Shown here: positions 43,437 through 52,965 of the stretch, piece by piece
Layout: every line of letters begins with the position of its first letter
Position numbering within the stretch: position 1 is the stretch's first letter
DNA from: Bifidobacterium choloepi
GTDB lineage: Bacteria; Actinomycetota; Actinomycetes; Actinomycetales; Bifidobacteriaceae
Length of the DNA: 64,000 nucleotides
Direction: 5' to 3'
NCBI RefSeq assembly: GCF_010667615.1
Contig: NZ_VYSG01000004.1
Location: 1 to 64,000 of the forward strand
Notes under the pieces: model-generated
Database searches by the model: none
Told to the model about the DNA's origin: nothing
Seen by the model: the letters and a program-made list of their open reading frames with translations, nothing else
Translations under genes and position numbers: made by a program

Positions 43437-45848
43437 CTACTTCCTCGCCAGCGGGGCCCTCTTGAGGTGCGGAGGCTGGGCGGTGGACAGGAACAGCGGC
43501 TGGACCTCGACTTCCGGGTTGTAGGGGGCGAGGCCGAACCACTTGGCGGGGCTGCCGGCGACGTGGCGGATCGCGTACTTGATCTGCAGCGACAGCGCGC
43601 CGCGCTGCGAGACCTTCGACTGCGGCATCAGCGCCTTGTGGATCAGCACATAGCGGATCGGGCCGATGTCCGGATCGGCGTCGACCTTCGGGTACTTCGT
43701 CTTCTGGATCGGCAGCTCGCCGGACTTGATCAGGTCGTGCATGATCTGGTGCAGGTACGCCGGCACGTTCTGCTGCATCTTGAAGCCGAGGCGGATCTTG
43801 ACACGGAACAGGTAGTCGGTGCCGAAGTTCTCGACGGAGTACTCGCGCGTGAACGGCTCGTCGGCCGTCTCGACGGAGACGCCCCACCACGCCTTCGCGC
43901 GCTTCGGATGGTTGGCGAAGATCGAGAAGAAGATGTCGGTGTCGATGCGCTTCATTTCCGGATCGGCCGTCAGGTAGACGATGTTGTCGGCATAGAGCGG
44001 GATCGATTCGTCCTGGTGCAGGCGGCGCAGGGCCGGCATGCAGTCCTCCGGACGCATGTGGCGGCGCTGGCGGCGCTCGAGCTTCGTGCCCTCGTTCCAC
44101 GTGTACATGACCATCAGGATCGCGAGCGTCAGCAGCATCGTGAACCAGCCGCCGTGCAGGAACTTCGCCATCGACGCGGCGAAGAACATGACCATGATCG
44201 TCGGGAAGACAATGCCGAAGACGACGGCGGCGACCTTCTTGCGCGTATGCCACAGGTAGAACGTGACGAGGATGGCCGTCATGATCATCGTGATCGTCAA
44301 TGCCAGGCCATAGGCGGCCGCGATGTGCTCGGAGTCCTTGAAGATGAAGATGACGGCGAGCGTGGCGCAGCACAGCACGATGTTGACGGTCGGAATGTAC
44401 AGCTGGCCGCGGGTGCGCGCCGGATAGCGCACCTGCATGTGCGGCATCCAGTTGAGGCCGGTAGCCTCGGAGACGATCGTGAACGCGCCGGTGATCAGCG
44501 CCTGCGACGCGATGATGCCGGCGGCGACCGACAGCAGCACGGCGACGTAGCGGACGCTCGGCGTCATCATCGCGAAGAACGGGTTCGGCGTCGAGGCGCC
44601 GGACGCGTACACCGGGTTGTCCTGGTTGTTGAGGATCCACGCGCCCTGGCCGAAGTAGCACAGCACCAGCGCCAGGTTGACGAACGGCCACGTGAAGTAG
44701 ATGTTGCCGCGGCCGACGTGGCCCATGTCGGAGTACAGCGCCTCGGCGCCGGTGACCGACAGGAAGATCGCGCCCATCAGCGCAATGCCGGCCTTGTTCG
44801 TGTCGCTGAACAGGAAACGGATGCCATGGACCGGATTGAGGGCCGCGAGAATTGTCCAGTTATGCGACAGCGAGACGACGCCGACGACGGCGATGAACGC
44901 GAACCAGACGAGGACGACCGAACCGAAGACCTTGCCGATCCGCTCGGTGCCGCGCGACTGCACGGCGAACACGGCGAGCAGGATGACGACGGTGATCATC
45001 AGCGTCAGGTCGGAGTTCTCCGAGAAGATTTCCTCGAACGCCGGCAGCGTCTTCAAGCCCTCGACGGCCGAGCTGATCGACATCGCCGGCGTCAGGACCG
45101 AGTCGGCGAGGAACGCCGAACCGCCGATCATCGCCGGGATGGCGAGCCACGCGCCGTACTTGCGGATCAGCGAGTACAGCGCGAAGATGCCGCCTTCGCC
45201 CTTGTTGTCGACGCGCATGCAGATCAGCACGTACTCGACGGTCGTGATCAGCGTGATCGTCCAGAAAATCAGCGACAGCATGCCGATGACGCTCTCGTGG
45301 TCGGCGTTCGCGATGCCGCCCTGGCCGTTGAGGAACGTCTGGCAGACGTACAGCGGCGACGTGCCGATGTCGCCGTAGACTACGCCGAGCGCGACGAGCG
45401 CCATCGCCCAGCTCGCCTTGTCGGGGCTCGCCTGCATGCGTTCCCACGCGCCGCGCAGCCGCGTCGCCGGTCCGCGCCGGCCGCCGTCGGCTTCCGCGCG
45501 GCCGGCCGCGGCGGCTCCCGTTTCCGTCTTGCCGGCACGGTTGGCGCGATTCGTGCGGTTCGCGCGGTTTTCGCGGCTGGCGCGCAGCTCGCGTTCGTCT
45601 TCCGACGACGTCCAGCCGCCGACGTTGCGCGCGGCGGCCGCCGACCCGGTGGCCTCCGCGCGGCTGCCACCGACGACCGGCACCGAGCCGGTGATGTCGG
45701 CGACCGACCCGCCGTCGAGCAGCAGCTGCTCGCGCTCCTCGCGCGTGAGTACGGTATGGCTCACGGCCGTCGCGCCGTCGAAGTCGTCGTCAAAGTCGTC
45801 GGCGCCCGCGAGCGCCCGTGCAGCATCTCCACCGGATGGCTGAGACAT
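43437..45848 (-). CDS. kup: Kup-type potassium uptake permease
   Basis: The 803-residue protein is a K+/H+ symporter of the KUP/HAK family. After an unusual hydrophilic N-terminus of about 140 residues (with Arg/Asn-rich ENRANRTNRANRAG), the core begins MALVALGVVYGDIGTSPLYV, the family signature. It continues with GEGGIFALYSLIRKYG, SVLTPAMSISSAVEG and GAIFLSVTGAEALYSDMGH. About twelve helices are followed by a cytoplasmic domain. Typical Kup proteins are 620-720 residues. GGAGGAA precedes the ATG at 45848. A long, structured leader lies upstream. Confidence 0.95.
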   Translation of the reverse strand: MSQPSGGDAARALAGADDFDDDFDGATAVSHTVLTREEREQLLLDGGSVADITGSVPVVGGSRAEATGSAAAARNVGGWTSSEDERELRASRENRANRTNRANRAGKTETGAAAAGRAEADGGRRGPATRLRGAWERMQASPDKASWAMALVALGVVYGDIGTSPLYVCQTFLNGQGGIANADHESVIGMLSLIFWTITLITTVEYVLICMRVDNKGEGGIFALYSLIRKYGAWLAIPAMIGGSAFLADSVLTPAMSISSAVEGLKTLPAFEEIFSENSDLTLMITVVILLAVFAVQSRGTERIGKVFGSVVLVWFAFIAVVGVVSLSHNWTILAALNPVHGIRFLFSDTNKAGIALMGAIFLSVTGAEALYSDMGHVGRGNIYFTWPFVNLALVLCYFGQGAWILNNQDNPVYASGASTPNPFFAMMTPSVRYVAVLLSVAAGIIASQALITGAFTIVSEATGLNWMPHMQVRYPARTRGQLYIPTVNIVLCCATLAVIFIFKDSEHIAAAYGLALTITMIMTAILVTFYLWHTRKKVAAVVFGIVFPTIMVMFFAASMAKFLHGGWFTMLLTLAILMVMYTWNEGTKLERRQRRHMRPEDCMPALRRLHQDESIPLYADNIVYLTADPEMKRIDTDIFFSIFANHPKRAKAWWGVSVETADEPFTREYSVENFGTDYLFRVKIRLGFKMQQNVPAYLHQIMHDLIKSGELPIQKTKYPKVDADPDIGPIRYVLIHKALMPQSKVSQRGALSLQIKYAIRHVAGSPAKWFGLAPYNPEVEVQPLFLSTAQPPHLKRAPLARK

Positions 45849-46184
45849 CGCATTCCTCCATCGTTCACAAAGTTCCGCCGGGCATGCTTCGCGGGGGTCA
45901 TGGAACGTGGCGGGATGGTTCGGAAGAGAGAATCTGTCACGATTCTTCCGTCGCACTGACTGTGCGGTCTCGGGACGCGTTTCGTGTCCGCTCGTGAATG
46001 GCAGTCCGTCTCTCGGTGGCCCGCGCTCCGGCATCGTGTCGCATCACGTGCCGCGAAGCCCCGGGCGGGCGGATTGCCTCACCGGTAAAATTTCGCAAGG
46101 TGCAACACTAAGACTCTTTGTCCCGTTACGCAAATTGACTCCCGGCGCAAAGGCCCCTTCGGGCGTGTCGCCGGGCATCTGTTC
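45849..46184 (-). promoter_or_regulatory. Kup leader region with candidate promoter
   Basis: On the minus strand TTGCGT, 17 bp and TAGTGT (within about 46105-46135) form a possible promoter, giving a leader near 250 nt. The leader contains GC-rich complementary segments (for example GCCCGC with GCGGGC, and GGTG with CACC). I could not match it to a known riboswitch consensus, including the c-di-AMP class sometimes found before kup. No gene is present from 45849 to 46494 apart from the adjacent repeat. Confidence 0.3.
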
Positions 46185-46372
46185 ACTCCCTCTTCAGAGG
46201 GAGTCGAGGAGCGGCGAAGCCGCGACTCGGTGGGAGTCCGCACGACCGCCGAAGGCGGAGTGCGCGCTGGAAGGCGAGCTTGCGTTCCAGCGCGCACTCG
46301 TCGCTACGCGACATCGTGCGAACTCCCACCGGCTCGCGCTACGCGCTCGCCGACTCCCTCTGAAGAGGGAGT
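46185..46372. mobile_element. MITE-like element (family B, complete copy)
   Basis: This 188-bp element has perfect 22-bp terminal inverted repeats (46185-46206 and 46351-46372), each itself near-palindromic (ACTCCCTCTTCAGAGGGAGT). Inside are nested inverted repeats: GTGGGAGT...ACTCCCAC and GCGCTGGAA...TTCCAGCGC. It encodes no protein and could fold into one long cruciform. No clear target-site duplication is visible. Partial relatives are at 341-422 and 42283-42371. Confidence 0.75.
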
Positions 46373-46494
46373 CTGCGCTATGCGGGGAATTCCTTGCGGT
46401 GGAGAGCCTCTCGCCGCCGTCCAGGTGAAAGACTGGAACGGAAGAATCGTGCCGAATTCCGGCGCGACGGACGGGCGATGACGGGAGGATGGCG

Positions 46495-47217
46495 ATGCAG
46501 GACAACAGCGGCATGGTGCCGAAGCGGACGCGCGAGGAGATCGACGAGCTGGCGGAGAACGATCCGAGCCAGCACGAGTCGAAGTGGGAGACGTACAAGC
46601 GGCAGCCGAAGGGCAGCAAGTGGGGCTACTTCTACCGGCATTTCTTCTGGGCGATCGTCTGCTGGCTGCTCGTCATCGTCGCCGTCGTCTCGTTCATCGT
46701 GCACCTGTGCGTCACGCCGCGCACCGTCGAGCTCGGCGTCGCGTTCGTCGACATGTCGGAAACCACGTCGCAGATGGACGAGCTCGAGGACGGCTTCCTG
46801 AAGTCGAACTCCAATCTCAAGAGCGACGTCATCCAGTTCGACAACGGCTACGAAACCGACTCGGCGAACTCGGTCGAGGCGGAGGGCGAGACGAACGACC
46901 TCAACACGGCGATCTCGGCCGACTCGATCAACACGCTCGTCGGCCCGGAGGCGACGATCCAGCACGAGGCGAAGGAAGGCTTCGTCGAGCCGCTCGCCGA
47001 CGCGCTGACGCCGTACCAGCTCGAAACACTGGAATCGCGCGGCGCCGTCGTCGAGATGGACGATTCGTCCGGCCAGTCGAAGCCGATGGCCCTCGACCTG
47101 TCCAAGTCGGCGAAGTGGACCGAATCCGGCGGCCAGTCCGACGCCCTGATCGGCTTCGTCAATGCCAGTTCCAGCAGCTACGTCAAGGCGTTCGTCAAGT
47201 ACCTGTACGACCTGTGA
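46495..47217 (+). CDS. Single-pass membrane protein of unknown function
   Basis: The 240-residue protein has a charged cytoplasmic N-terminus (1-45), a membrane helix (WAIVCWLLVIVAVVSFIVHL) and an extracellular domain of about 170 residues. That domain begins TVELGVAFVDMSETTSQMDEL and is rich in Asp/Glu/Ser. The second ATG (46495) is chosen because GGGAGG sits 6 nt before it and directly abuts the first ATG. It stands alone between two repeat elements. The family is not recognised; it may be a bifidobacterial membrane protein. Confidence 0.7.
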   Translation: MQDNSGMVPKRTREEIDELAENDPSQHESKWETYKRQPKGSKWGYFYRHFFWAIVCWLLVIVAVVSFIVHLCVTPRTVELGVAFVDMSETTSQMDELEDGFLKSNSNLKSDVIQFDNGYETDSANSVEAEGETNDLNTAISADSINTLVGPEATIQHEAKEGFVEPLADALTPYQLETLESRGAVVEMDDSSGQSKPMALDLSKSAKWTESGGQSDALIGFVNASSSSYVKAFVKYLYDL

Positions 47218-47228
47218 CAACAAATATG

Positions 47229-47353
47229 AGCTCCCTGGAAGGGAGCTGTCGAGCGTAGCGAGACTGAGGGTCGACTTACGGATCGCAACCGGTTATGCTC
47301 CGTAAGTCGACCCCTCGGCTCGGCTGCGCCTCGCCGATCCCCTTCCAGGGGAT
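47229..47353. repeat. Intergenic palindromic repeat, family A (copy 2)
   Basis: It opens AGCTCCCTGGAAGGGAGCT and contains GGGTCGACTTACGG facing CCGTAAGTCGACCC. It closes with CCCCTTCCAGGGGA. It is a non-coding hairpin element between the membrane protein and the alpha-galactosidase gene. Confidence 0.8.
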
Positions 47354-47463
47354 TCTCTTTACCATCGCCGAGAAGAACGGAATATTGCCAGCATAATTAA
47401 ACAGCTTGCCGTATTGTGGCCGATAGCAAGTGCAGGGGGACATCGGCGACGAGGAGGTCGGCA

Positions 47464-49941
47464 ATGACGCAGGAACAACGGGCGAGAACGGCGGACGGGG
47501 CGACGCCGGCGGTGAAGATCGAGCCGAACAGCCGCGGGCGGTTCCAGTGGGGCAACGGCGTCGTCTCGATGGTGTTCGAGACGACGCCGGACGCGCCGGT
47601 GCGGCTCATCGGGCTGTCGGGCCGCGGCATGGCGCCGGCGACCGTCGACATTCCCGGCGAGCCGGACGCCCAGCCGATCGTCGAGCTGCGCTCGTCGCTC
47701 GACTCGGGCGCCGACAACCGCCTCAAGCTCGCCGTCTCGGCGGCCGGCCGCCGGCTGCGCTTCGCCGGCGCGTACCGCTACGAGCCGGACGAATCGGGCC
47801 ATGTCGGCCAGTACCGGCTTGCCATCCGGCAGGTCGACGAGTCGACCGGCCTCGTCGTCGTCAGCGTCTTTGACGCGTTCGACTGCATCAGCGCCGTGCG
47901 CTGCTTCACCGTCGTCGGCTGCGACCGTCCGTTCCCGCTGGAAGCCGTCTCGTCGCTGAACATCACGTTGCCGCTCGCGGCCGCCGGCATTGCCGACGAC
48001 GACGTGCGGATCTACTGGGGCGATAGCTCGTGGGATCTCGAGAACGACTGGCACGCCGTGCCGCTGCGCCGCACGACGCTCAAGGACCGCAACCAGCGCG
48101 TCAATCCGGGCATGTCGTCGGCCCGCTTCGCCCGCCGCTCGACGTCGACATGGTCGACCGGCGAATACCAGCCGGCCGGCATCATCGAGGCCGGCGCCGG
48201 ATCGGTGACCGGTCACGATATCGGGAACGATTCGCGCGGAGGAATCGTGCACGATTCTTCCGATGACGGTGGTTCACGTGAACATATGCTCGTTCCCGAC
48301 GTCGAATGGACGCCGGGACAGACGGCGACGAAGGCTCCGAAGCGCGAATCGTCACCGTTTTCGCTGATGTGGCAGATCGAGCAGAACGGCCCGTGGGAAT
48401 GGGAGGTCGGCGAGGACGATCCGGGCCTGCGCGTGAGCGCGTATGGGCCGGAGTTTGACGACCACCAGTGGTTCACGATGCTCGGCCCCGGCAACGACTG
48501 CTTCACCGTCACGGCGACGTTCGCGATCGCCGCCGGCGACTGGCAGCATGCCGTCGCCGAGATGACGATGAAGCGGCGCGGCATGCGCACCGTCAAGGCC
48601 TACGAGCTCGGCCGCTTCGAGCAGGCCGCCGAACACCAGCACGTCGTCGTCTACAACGACTACATGAACACGCTGTTCGGCGACCCCACGACGGACAAGG
48701 AGCTGCCGCTCATCGACGGCGCGGCGCACGCCGGCGCCGACATCTTCTGCATCGACGCCGGCTGGTACGACAGCAACGACGGCGGCTGGTGGGACATGGT
48801 CGGCGAATGGGAGTCGTCGACGAACCGCTTCGGCCCGATCCGCTTCGCCGGCCTCGTCCACGCCATCCAGGCGGCCGGGCTCGGCGTCGGCCTGTGGCTG
48901 GAACCGGAGGTCATCGGCGTCAAGTCCCCGATGGCCGACAAGCTGCCGGACAGCGCGTTCTTCCAGCGGCACGGCAGCCGCGTGTCCGACGAGGGCCGCT
49001 ACCATCTCGACTTCCGCTCCCCCGCCGCCCGCGAGCACGCGACGGCGACCGTCGAGCGGCTCATCGAGCAGTTCGACGTCAAGTACTTCAAGTTCGACTA
49101 CAACACGACGCCGGGCGCCGGCACCGACTACATGGCCGAGTCGGTCGGTGGCGCGCTGCTCGACCACTGCCGCGCCGTGCAGGACTGGATCGACGAGCTG
49201 CGGCGCCGCCATCCTGATGTCATGATCGAGAACTGCGGTTCCGGCGCCATGCGCGCCGATCACGCGATGCTCTCGCGGCTCGACATCCAGTCGACGTCGG
49301 ACCAGTGCGACCCGGTCGTCTACGCCGGCATCGCGGCGGCGGCCGGATTGACGATTCCTCCGGAACAGCAGGGCAACTGGGGCTACGCGCAGCCCGACAT
49401 GGACGACGAGCGGGCCGTGCTGACGCTGGCCACCGGCGTGCTGGGGCGGCTGTACCTGTCCGGATTCATCGGCGAGATGGACGTGCCGCGGCTGAAGCTC
49501 GTCCGCGCGGCCGTGAAGCTGCACCGCGAGGTGCTCGGCGTCCAGCTCGACATGGTGCCGTGGTGGCCGGCCGGCCTGCCGCAGTTCCACGGCGACTGGC
49601 TCGCCTGTGGCCTGCGCCACGACCTGCCGATGACCGAGGCGATCTGGCCGGCCCGCGCCGCCGGGCTGAAGGCCGGCGACGTCGACGATTACGTGACGGT
49701 CTGGCGCCGCGGCGGCGACGCGTCCTTCGAGATGGACCTCGGCTCGTACGCCGGCGACAACGGCCCCGGCGAGATCGAGGTGCGCCAGGTCTTCCCGCCG
49801 GTCACGCCGAACTGCGCGCCCGACGCCGCCGCGTGGATCGTCGAGGAAACCGGCGTCCCCGGCCGTTTCCGCTTCACCGCCTCCGACCTGACCCAGCCCA
49901 CCGCGAGGATCTTCTCCGTGCGAAGGAAGTACCGGATCTGA
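47464..49941 (+). CDS. GH36 alpha-galactosidase
   Basis: The 825-residue enzyme hydrolyses terminal alpha-galactosides (raffinose, stachyose, melibiose). An N-terminal beta-sandwich (to about 340) is followed by the TIM barrel with IDAGWYDSNDGGWWDMVGEW and LWLEPEVI. The nucleophile lies in YFKFDYN (Asp545) and the acid/base in STSDQCD (Asp613), then ENCGSG-type barrel residues and a C-terminal beta domain. No signal peptide is present, so it is cytoplasmic. A polar insertion (about 251-275, GNDSRGGIVHDSSDDGG) interrupts the sandwich. GAGGAGG precedes the ATG at 47464. No sugar transporter lies adjacent. Confidence 0.95.
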   Translation: MTQEQRARTADGATPAVKIEPNSRGRFQWGNGVVSMVFETTPDAPVRLIGLSGRGMAPATVDIPGEPDAQPIVELRSSLDSGADNRLKLAVSAAGRRLRFAGAYRYEPDESGHVGQYRLAIRQVDESTGLVVVSVFDAFDCISAVRCFTVVGCDRPFPLEAVSSLNITLPLAAAGIADDDVRIYWGDSSWDLENDWHAVPLRRTTLKDRNQRVNPGMSSARFARRSTSTWSTGEYQPAGIIEAGAGSVTGHDIGNDSRGGIVHDSSDDGGSREHMLVPDVEWTPGQTATKAPKRESSPFSLMWQIEQNGPWEWEVGEDDPGLRVSAYGPEFDDHQWFTMLGPGNDCFTVTATFAIAAGDWQHAVAEMTMKRRGMRTVKAYELGRFEQAAEHQHVVVYNDYMNTLFGDPTTDKELPLIDGAAHAGADIFCIDAGWYDSNDGGWWDMVGEWESSTNRFGPIRFAGLVHAIQAAGLGVGLWLEPEVIGVKSPMADKLPDSAFFQRHGSRVSDEGRYHLDFRSPAAREHATATVERLIEQFDVKYFKFDYNTTPGAGTDYMAESVGGALLDHCRAVQDWIDELRRRHPDVMIENCGSGAMRADHAMLSRLDIQSTSDQCDPVVYAGIAAAAGLTIPPEQQGNWGYAQPDMDDERAVLTLATGVLGRLYLSGFIGEMDVPRLKLVRAAVKLHREVLGVQLDMVPWWPAGLPQFHGDWLACGLRHDLPMTEAIWPARAAGLKAGDVDDYVTVWRRGGDASFEMDLGSYAGDNGPGEIEVRQVFPPVTPNCAPDAAAWIVEETGVPGRFRFTASDLTQPTARIFSVRRKYRI

Positions 49942-50070
49942 GCTGCCTGGAAGGGAGCTGTCGAGCGCAGCGAGACTGAGGGTCGACTTGCGGAACGCAA
50001 TCGATTACGCTCCGTGAGTCGACCCCCTCGCTTCGCGGCTACGCCGCTCGGCGATCCCCTTCCAGGGGAT
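49941..50070. repeat. Intergenic palindromic repeat, family A (copy 3)
   Basis: It has the same order of modules as copy 2: GAAGGGAGCTGTCGAGCG, GAGGGTCGACTTGCGGA, CTCCGTGAGTCGACCC and CCCCTTCCAGGGGA. An extra GCTTCGCGGCTACGCCGC hairpin is shared with family B. It lies directly behind the alpha-galactosidase stop codon. Confidence 0.8.
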
Positions 50071-50108
50071 TTGTATTGCTGGATGTCGCAGCGCCTACAC
50101 TGGTGGGC

Positions 50109-51065
50109 ATGAGCAAGAAGCACAGGGACAGGAGCTGGGCGCCGGCGCCGGTGGCGTTACCGGCGGACGCCCATGTCATCGACAACCACACGCACGTCGC
50201 GTCGGTCGTGCCGTTCGCGGCGGCGATGAGCCACGAGGCCGTCAGCAAGGGACAGCCGGAAGTGCCGGTCTACAGCGTCGACGAGCTGCTCGCGCAGGCG
50301 GCGTCGGTCGGCGTCGAGGGCGTTATCGACTGCGGCTGCGAGCTGCCGAACCTGATGACCGCCGTCGACATGGCCCGGGAGCATCCGGACAGCGTGCATG
50401 CGGCGATCGCGATCCACCCGAACGAATCGGTCCTGCACGGCCACCGCGGCGCGCCGGGACCGGACGGCCTGCCCGTCAAGTACAAGCCGTGGCACGACGT
50501 GCCGTTCGACGACGCGATGGCCGAAGTCGCGCGAATCGCGAAACAATATCCGAAGCAGGTCGTCGCGATCGGCGAGACCGGCATGGATTTCTTCCGCACC
50601 GGCGAGTCGGCTCGCGAACTGCAGCGCGAGGCATTCCGCGCGCACATCGCGCTGGCGAAGGAACTGGGCCTACCGATGCAGATCCACGACCGCGACGCCC
50701 ACCGCGCCGTCATCGAGACGCTGCTCGCCGACGGCGCGCCGGAACGCACCGTCTTCCACAGCTACTCCGGCGACGCCGAGATGGCCGAAATCGCCCGCGA
50801 GCACGGCTGGTACCTGTCGATGAGCGGCACGTCGAGCTACAAGGGCAACGGCGGCATCCGCGAGTCGGCGAGGATTGTCGGCCTGGACCACGTCATGGTC
50901 GAGACCGACGCGCCGTACCTGACGCCGATGCCCTACCGCGGCCGCACGAACGCACCGTACATGATCCCCTACACGCTCGCCTCGCTCGCCGACTACCTCG
51001 GCCTCGACGTCGCCGACGTCGCCCGCGCCACCCGCGAGACCACGCGGACCGTCTACGGGATCTAG
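50109..51065 (+). CDS. tatD: TatD-family metal-dependent hydrolase/deoxyribonuclease
   Basis: The 318-residue TIM-barrel protein shows the TatD metal ligands: IDNHTHV (His27, His29), AIGETGMDFF with its Glu, MQIHDRDAH, VFHSYSGD and VETDAPYLTP with the final Asp. TatD proteins are 3'-5' exonucleases active on DNA and RNA and take part in DNA repair or RNA decay. The ATG at 50109 has GGTGGG just upstream; an extension to 50076 begins inside the family A repeat and is rejected. Elsewhere tatD is often beside metG, which here is 10 kb away. Confidence 0.92.
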   Translation: MSKKHRDRSWAPAPVALPADAHVIDNHTHVASVVPFAAAMSHEAVSKGQPEVPVYSVDELLAQAASVGVEGVIDCGCELPNLMTAVDMAREHPDSVHAAIAIHPNESVLHGHRGAPGPDGLPVKYKPWHDVPFDDAMAEVARIAKQYPKQVVAIGETGMDFFRTGESARELQREAFRAHIALAKELGLPMQIHDRDAHRAVIETLLADGAPERTVFHSYSGDAEMAEIAREHGWYLSMSGTSSYKGNGGIRESARIVGLDHVMVETDAPYLTPMPYRGRTNAPYMIPYTLASLADYLGLDVADVARATRETTRTVYGI

Positions 51066-51148
51066 GAAAGCCGGAAAAGGTTGACCGCCGGCGCCGCCCA
51101 TAGGAATAAGGAAGTGGAGGCGGCGGCCGACGGCCAAGTATTATTTGT

Positions 51149-51198
51149 CCGTTCGTTCACGCATCAATGACATGCATGTGACATGCATGAACGAACGG
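51149..51198. terminator. Bidirectional terminator between tatD and oppA
   Basis: CCGTTCGTTCA (51149-51159) pairs with TGAACGAACGG (51188-51198). The interior holds a second palindrome, ACATGCATGT. It serves the convergent tatD and oppA genes. Confidence 0.65.
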
Positions 51199-51206
51199 GA
51201 ATCGGC

Positions 51207-52937
51207 TCAGCTCTTCTGCCAGCCGAGGTTGATGACGTCGAGGCTCGTGAAGCCGGCGGGGCCGTAGTTGGCGAGGCCCTTCTTGACGGCGAAGAAGGCC
51301 GGCGGCACGTCGACGGGTTCGGTGCCGTACAGCGCGAGCGCGGCCTTCTCGGCCTTGTTCGCGGCGGCTACGGCCTTGAGCTGGTCGGAGATCGTGCCCG
51401 GCACGGCGGCGAGCTTGTCGACCTCGTCGCTGCCGACGTACGTGTAGTTCGAGTCGGAATCCGAACCGTAGAGCTGGGCCACGTTGACCTGGCTGTACGG
51501 GGTCGGCGCGCTCCACCCCATCGGCAGCACGTCGTAGTCGCCGCTGCCGATGACGTCGGAGAACTTCGACGTGTCCTGATTGTCGAGGTCGACCTTGATG
51601 CCGGCTTCCTTCAGCATCTGCTGGTAGGCCTTCGCGAGCGCGGTGCCGGTCGCGGCGTCGCCGAAGTACGTGTAGCGCACCTCGAGCGTCTTGCCGTCCT
51701 TCTGGTAGTAGCCGTCGGAGCCGAGCGTGTAGCCGTCGGCCTCGAGCGTCTTCTTCGCGCCGTCGACATCGACCTGCTTCGCGACGTCGGGCCGGTTGTC
51801 CTCGTAACCCTCCTGGAAGACCGGGAACAGCTCGGAGCCCGGCGCGCTCGGCGTCCAGTTGAGGCCCTGGTAGTGGATCTTCGTCCACGTCGTGCCGTCG
51901 AAGGCCTGCTCGAACGCCTTGCGCACGTTCTGGTCGGACAGGAACGTCGACTTGCCGTTGTAGACGAGCACGTTCGTGGACTTCGAGTAGCCGAGGCGGA
52001 TCTGCGTGTCCTTCGTGTCCTTGACGGTCTGCAGCGACGTGTTCGTCGCGAACTCGACGGCGTCGATCTCGCCGTTCTTGAACGCGTTGAGCTCGGCGGT
52101 GGGTTCCATGTACTTGTAGGTCACCTGCGTCAGCTTCGGCTTGTCGCCCCACCAGTTCTCGTTCGGCACGAAGACGACTTCGTCGTCATTGGCCGTCTGC
52201 ACCTTCCACGGGCCGGCGCCCCATTCGCTATGCGGGTTGTCGTTCCAGCCGGACGTGAACGTCGTCGTGTCCTCGGCTTCCGGATTGTACAGGCCGCCGA
52301 ACAGCGACTGCCACGGGTACCACGGCTGCGAGAACGTGATGACGGCCTGCTTGGCGTTGTCGCCCTCGGTGACGGACTTGATCTGGTTCCAACCCTCGGT
52401 GGACGCCGGATTGTAGCCGTCGTTGCTGCCGTTGCTGACTTCCCACGTCGCCCTGAACGCCGTCCAGTCGATGTCGGTGCCGTCGTTCCACTTCGCCTTG
52501 TCGTTGATCGTGAACTTGACGACGAGCGGATCGTCGCTCACCGTCGTGACGTCGGTGATGTAGTCCTTGTTCCACGTGATGTTGCCGCTGAAGTCGGTCG
52601 TGTACAGCTGCGGCATGTAGTAGCTCCACAGCGTCTGCATGTCGCTGGTGTTGCCGTCGGCCGAGAACGAGTTCCAGCTGCTCGTGTACGTCGTCGCGAG
52701 CGTCAGCGTGCCGCCGTCCTGGACGTTGTCGCGCTCCTGCGGATTGTTGTAGGCGGTGTTGGCGTCCGGCATCGGATAGGTGCCGGTGTAGTCGTTGGCG
52801 AAGCCGTCGGCCGGCTCTGCGGCGCCGACGGCGTCGCTCGAGCTCGAGCCACCGCAGCCGCCGAGGCCGATCAGCATGCCGCACGCGGCGGCGACCGCCA
52901 CGCCGGCGGTCAGCTTCCTTCTCCATGAATCGTTCAT
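51207..52937 (-). CDS. oppA: Oligopeptide ABC transporter substrate-binding lipoprotein
   Basis: The 576-residue family 5 binding protein has a signal sequence ending in a lipobox (MLIGLGGCGG), so Cys28 would be lipidated after export. SBP_bac_5 features follow: DGGTLTLATTYTSSWNSF, GAGPWKVQ, FVPNENWWG, LNAFKNGEIDAVEFA and VRKAFEQAFD. AGGAGAGGGG precedes the ATG. It is the last gene of the opp operon, 28 bp after the ATPase gene. Peptides are the likely substrate, as pepC lies just upstream of the operon. Confidence 0.93.
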   Translation of the reverse strand: MNDSWRRKLTAGVAVAAACGMLIGLGGCGGSSSSDAVGAAEPADGFANDYTGTYPMPDANTAYNNPQERDNVQDGGTLTLATTYTSSWNSFSADGNTSDMQTLWSYYMPQLYTTDFSGNITWNKDYITDVTTVSDDPLVVKFTINDKAKWNDGTDIDWTAFRATWEVSNGSNDGYNPASTEGWNQIKSVTEGDNAKQAVITFSQPWYPWQSLFGGLYNPEAEDTTTFTSGWNDNPHSEWGAGPWKVQTANDDEVVFVPNENWWGDKPKLTQVTYKYMEPTAELNAFKNGEIDAVEFATNTSLQTVKDTKDTQIRLGYSKSTNVLVYNGKSTFLSDQNVRKAFEQAFDGTTWTKIHYQGLNWTPSAPGSELFPVFQEGYEDNRPDVAKQVDVDGAKKTLEADGYTLGSDGYYQKDGKTLEVRYTYFGDAATGTALAKAYQQMLKEAGIKVDLDNQDTSKFSDVIGSGDYDVLPMGWSAPTPYSQVNVAQLYGSDSDSNYTYVGSDEVDKLAAVPGTISDQLKAVAAANKAEKAALALYGTEPVDVPPAFFAVKKGLANYGPAGFTSLDVINLGWQKS

Positions 52938-52965
52938 GGTATCCCCTCTCCTGGTGGATGGTTCT

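Noticed and set aside
43275-45959. 894-codon plus-strand ORF opposite kup
   Set aside because: It is Arg/Asp/Val-rich shadow coding; the minus-strand frame is clearly Kup. The same holds for long ORFs opposite opp genes, metG, pepC and the alpha-galactosidase.
48200-48290. Frameshift or sequencing error in the alpha-galactosidase at its polar insertion
   Set aside because: The frame is continuous and both flanks are normal GH36 sequence, so it is an in-frame insertion.
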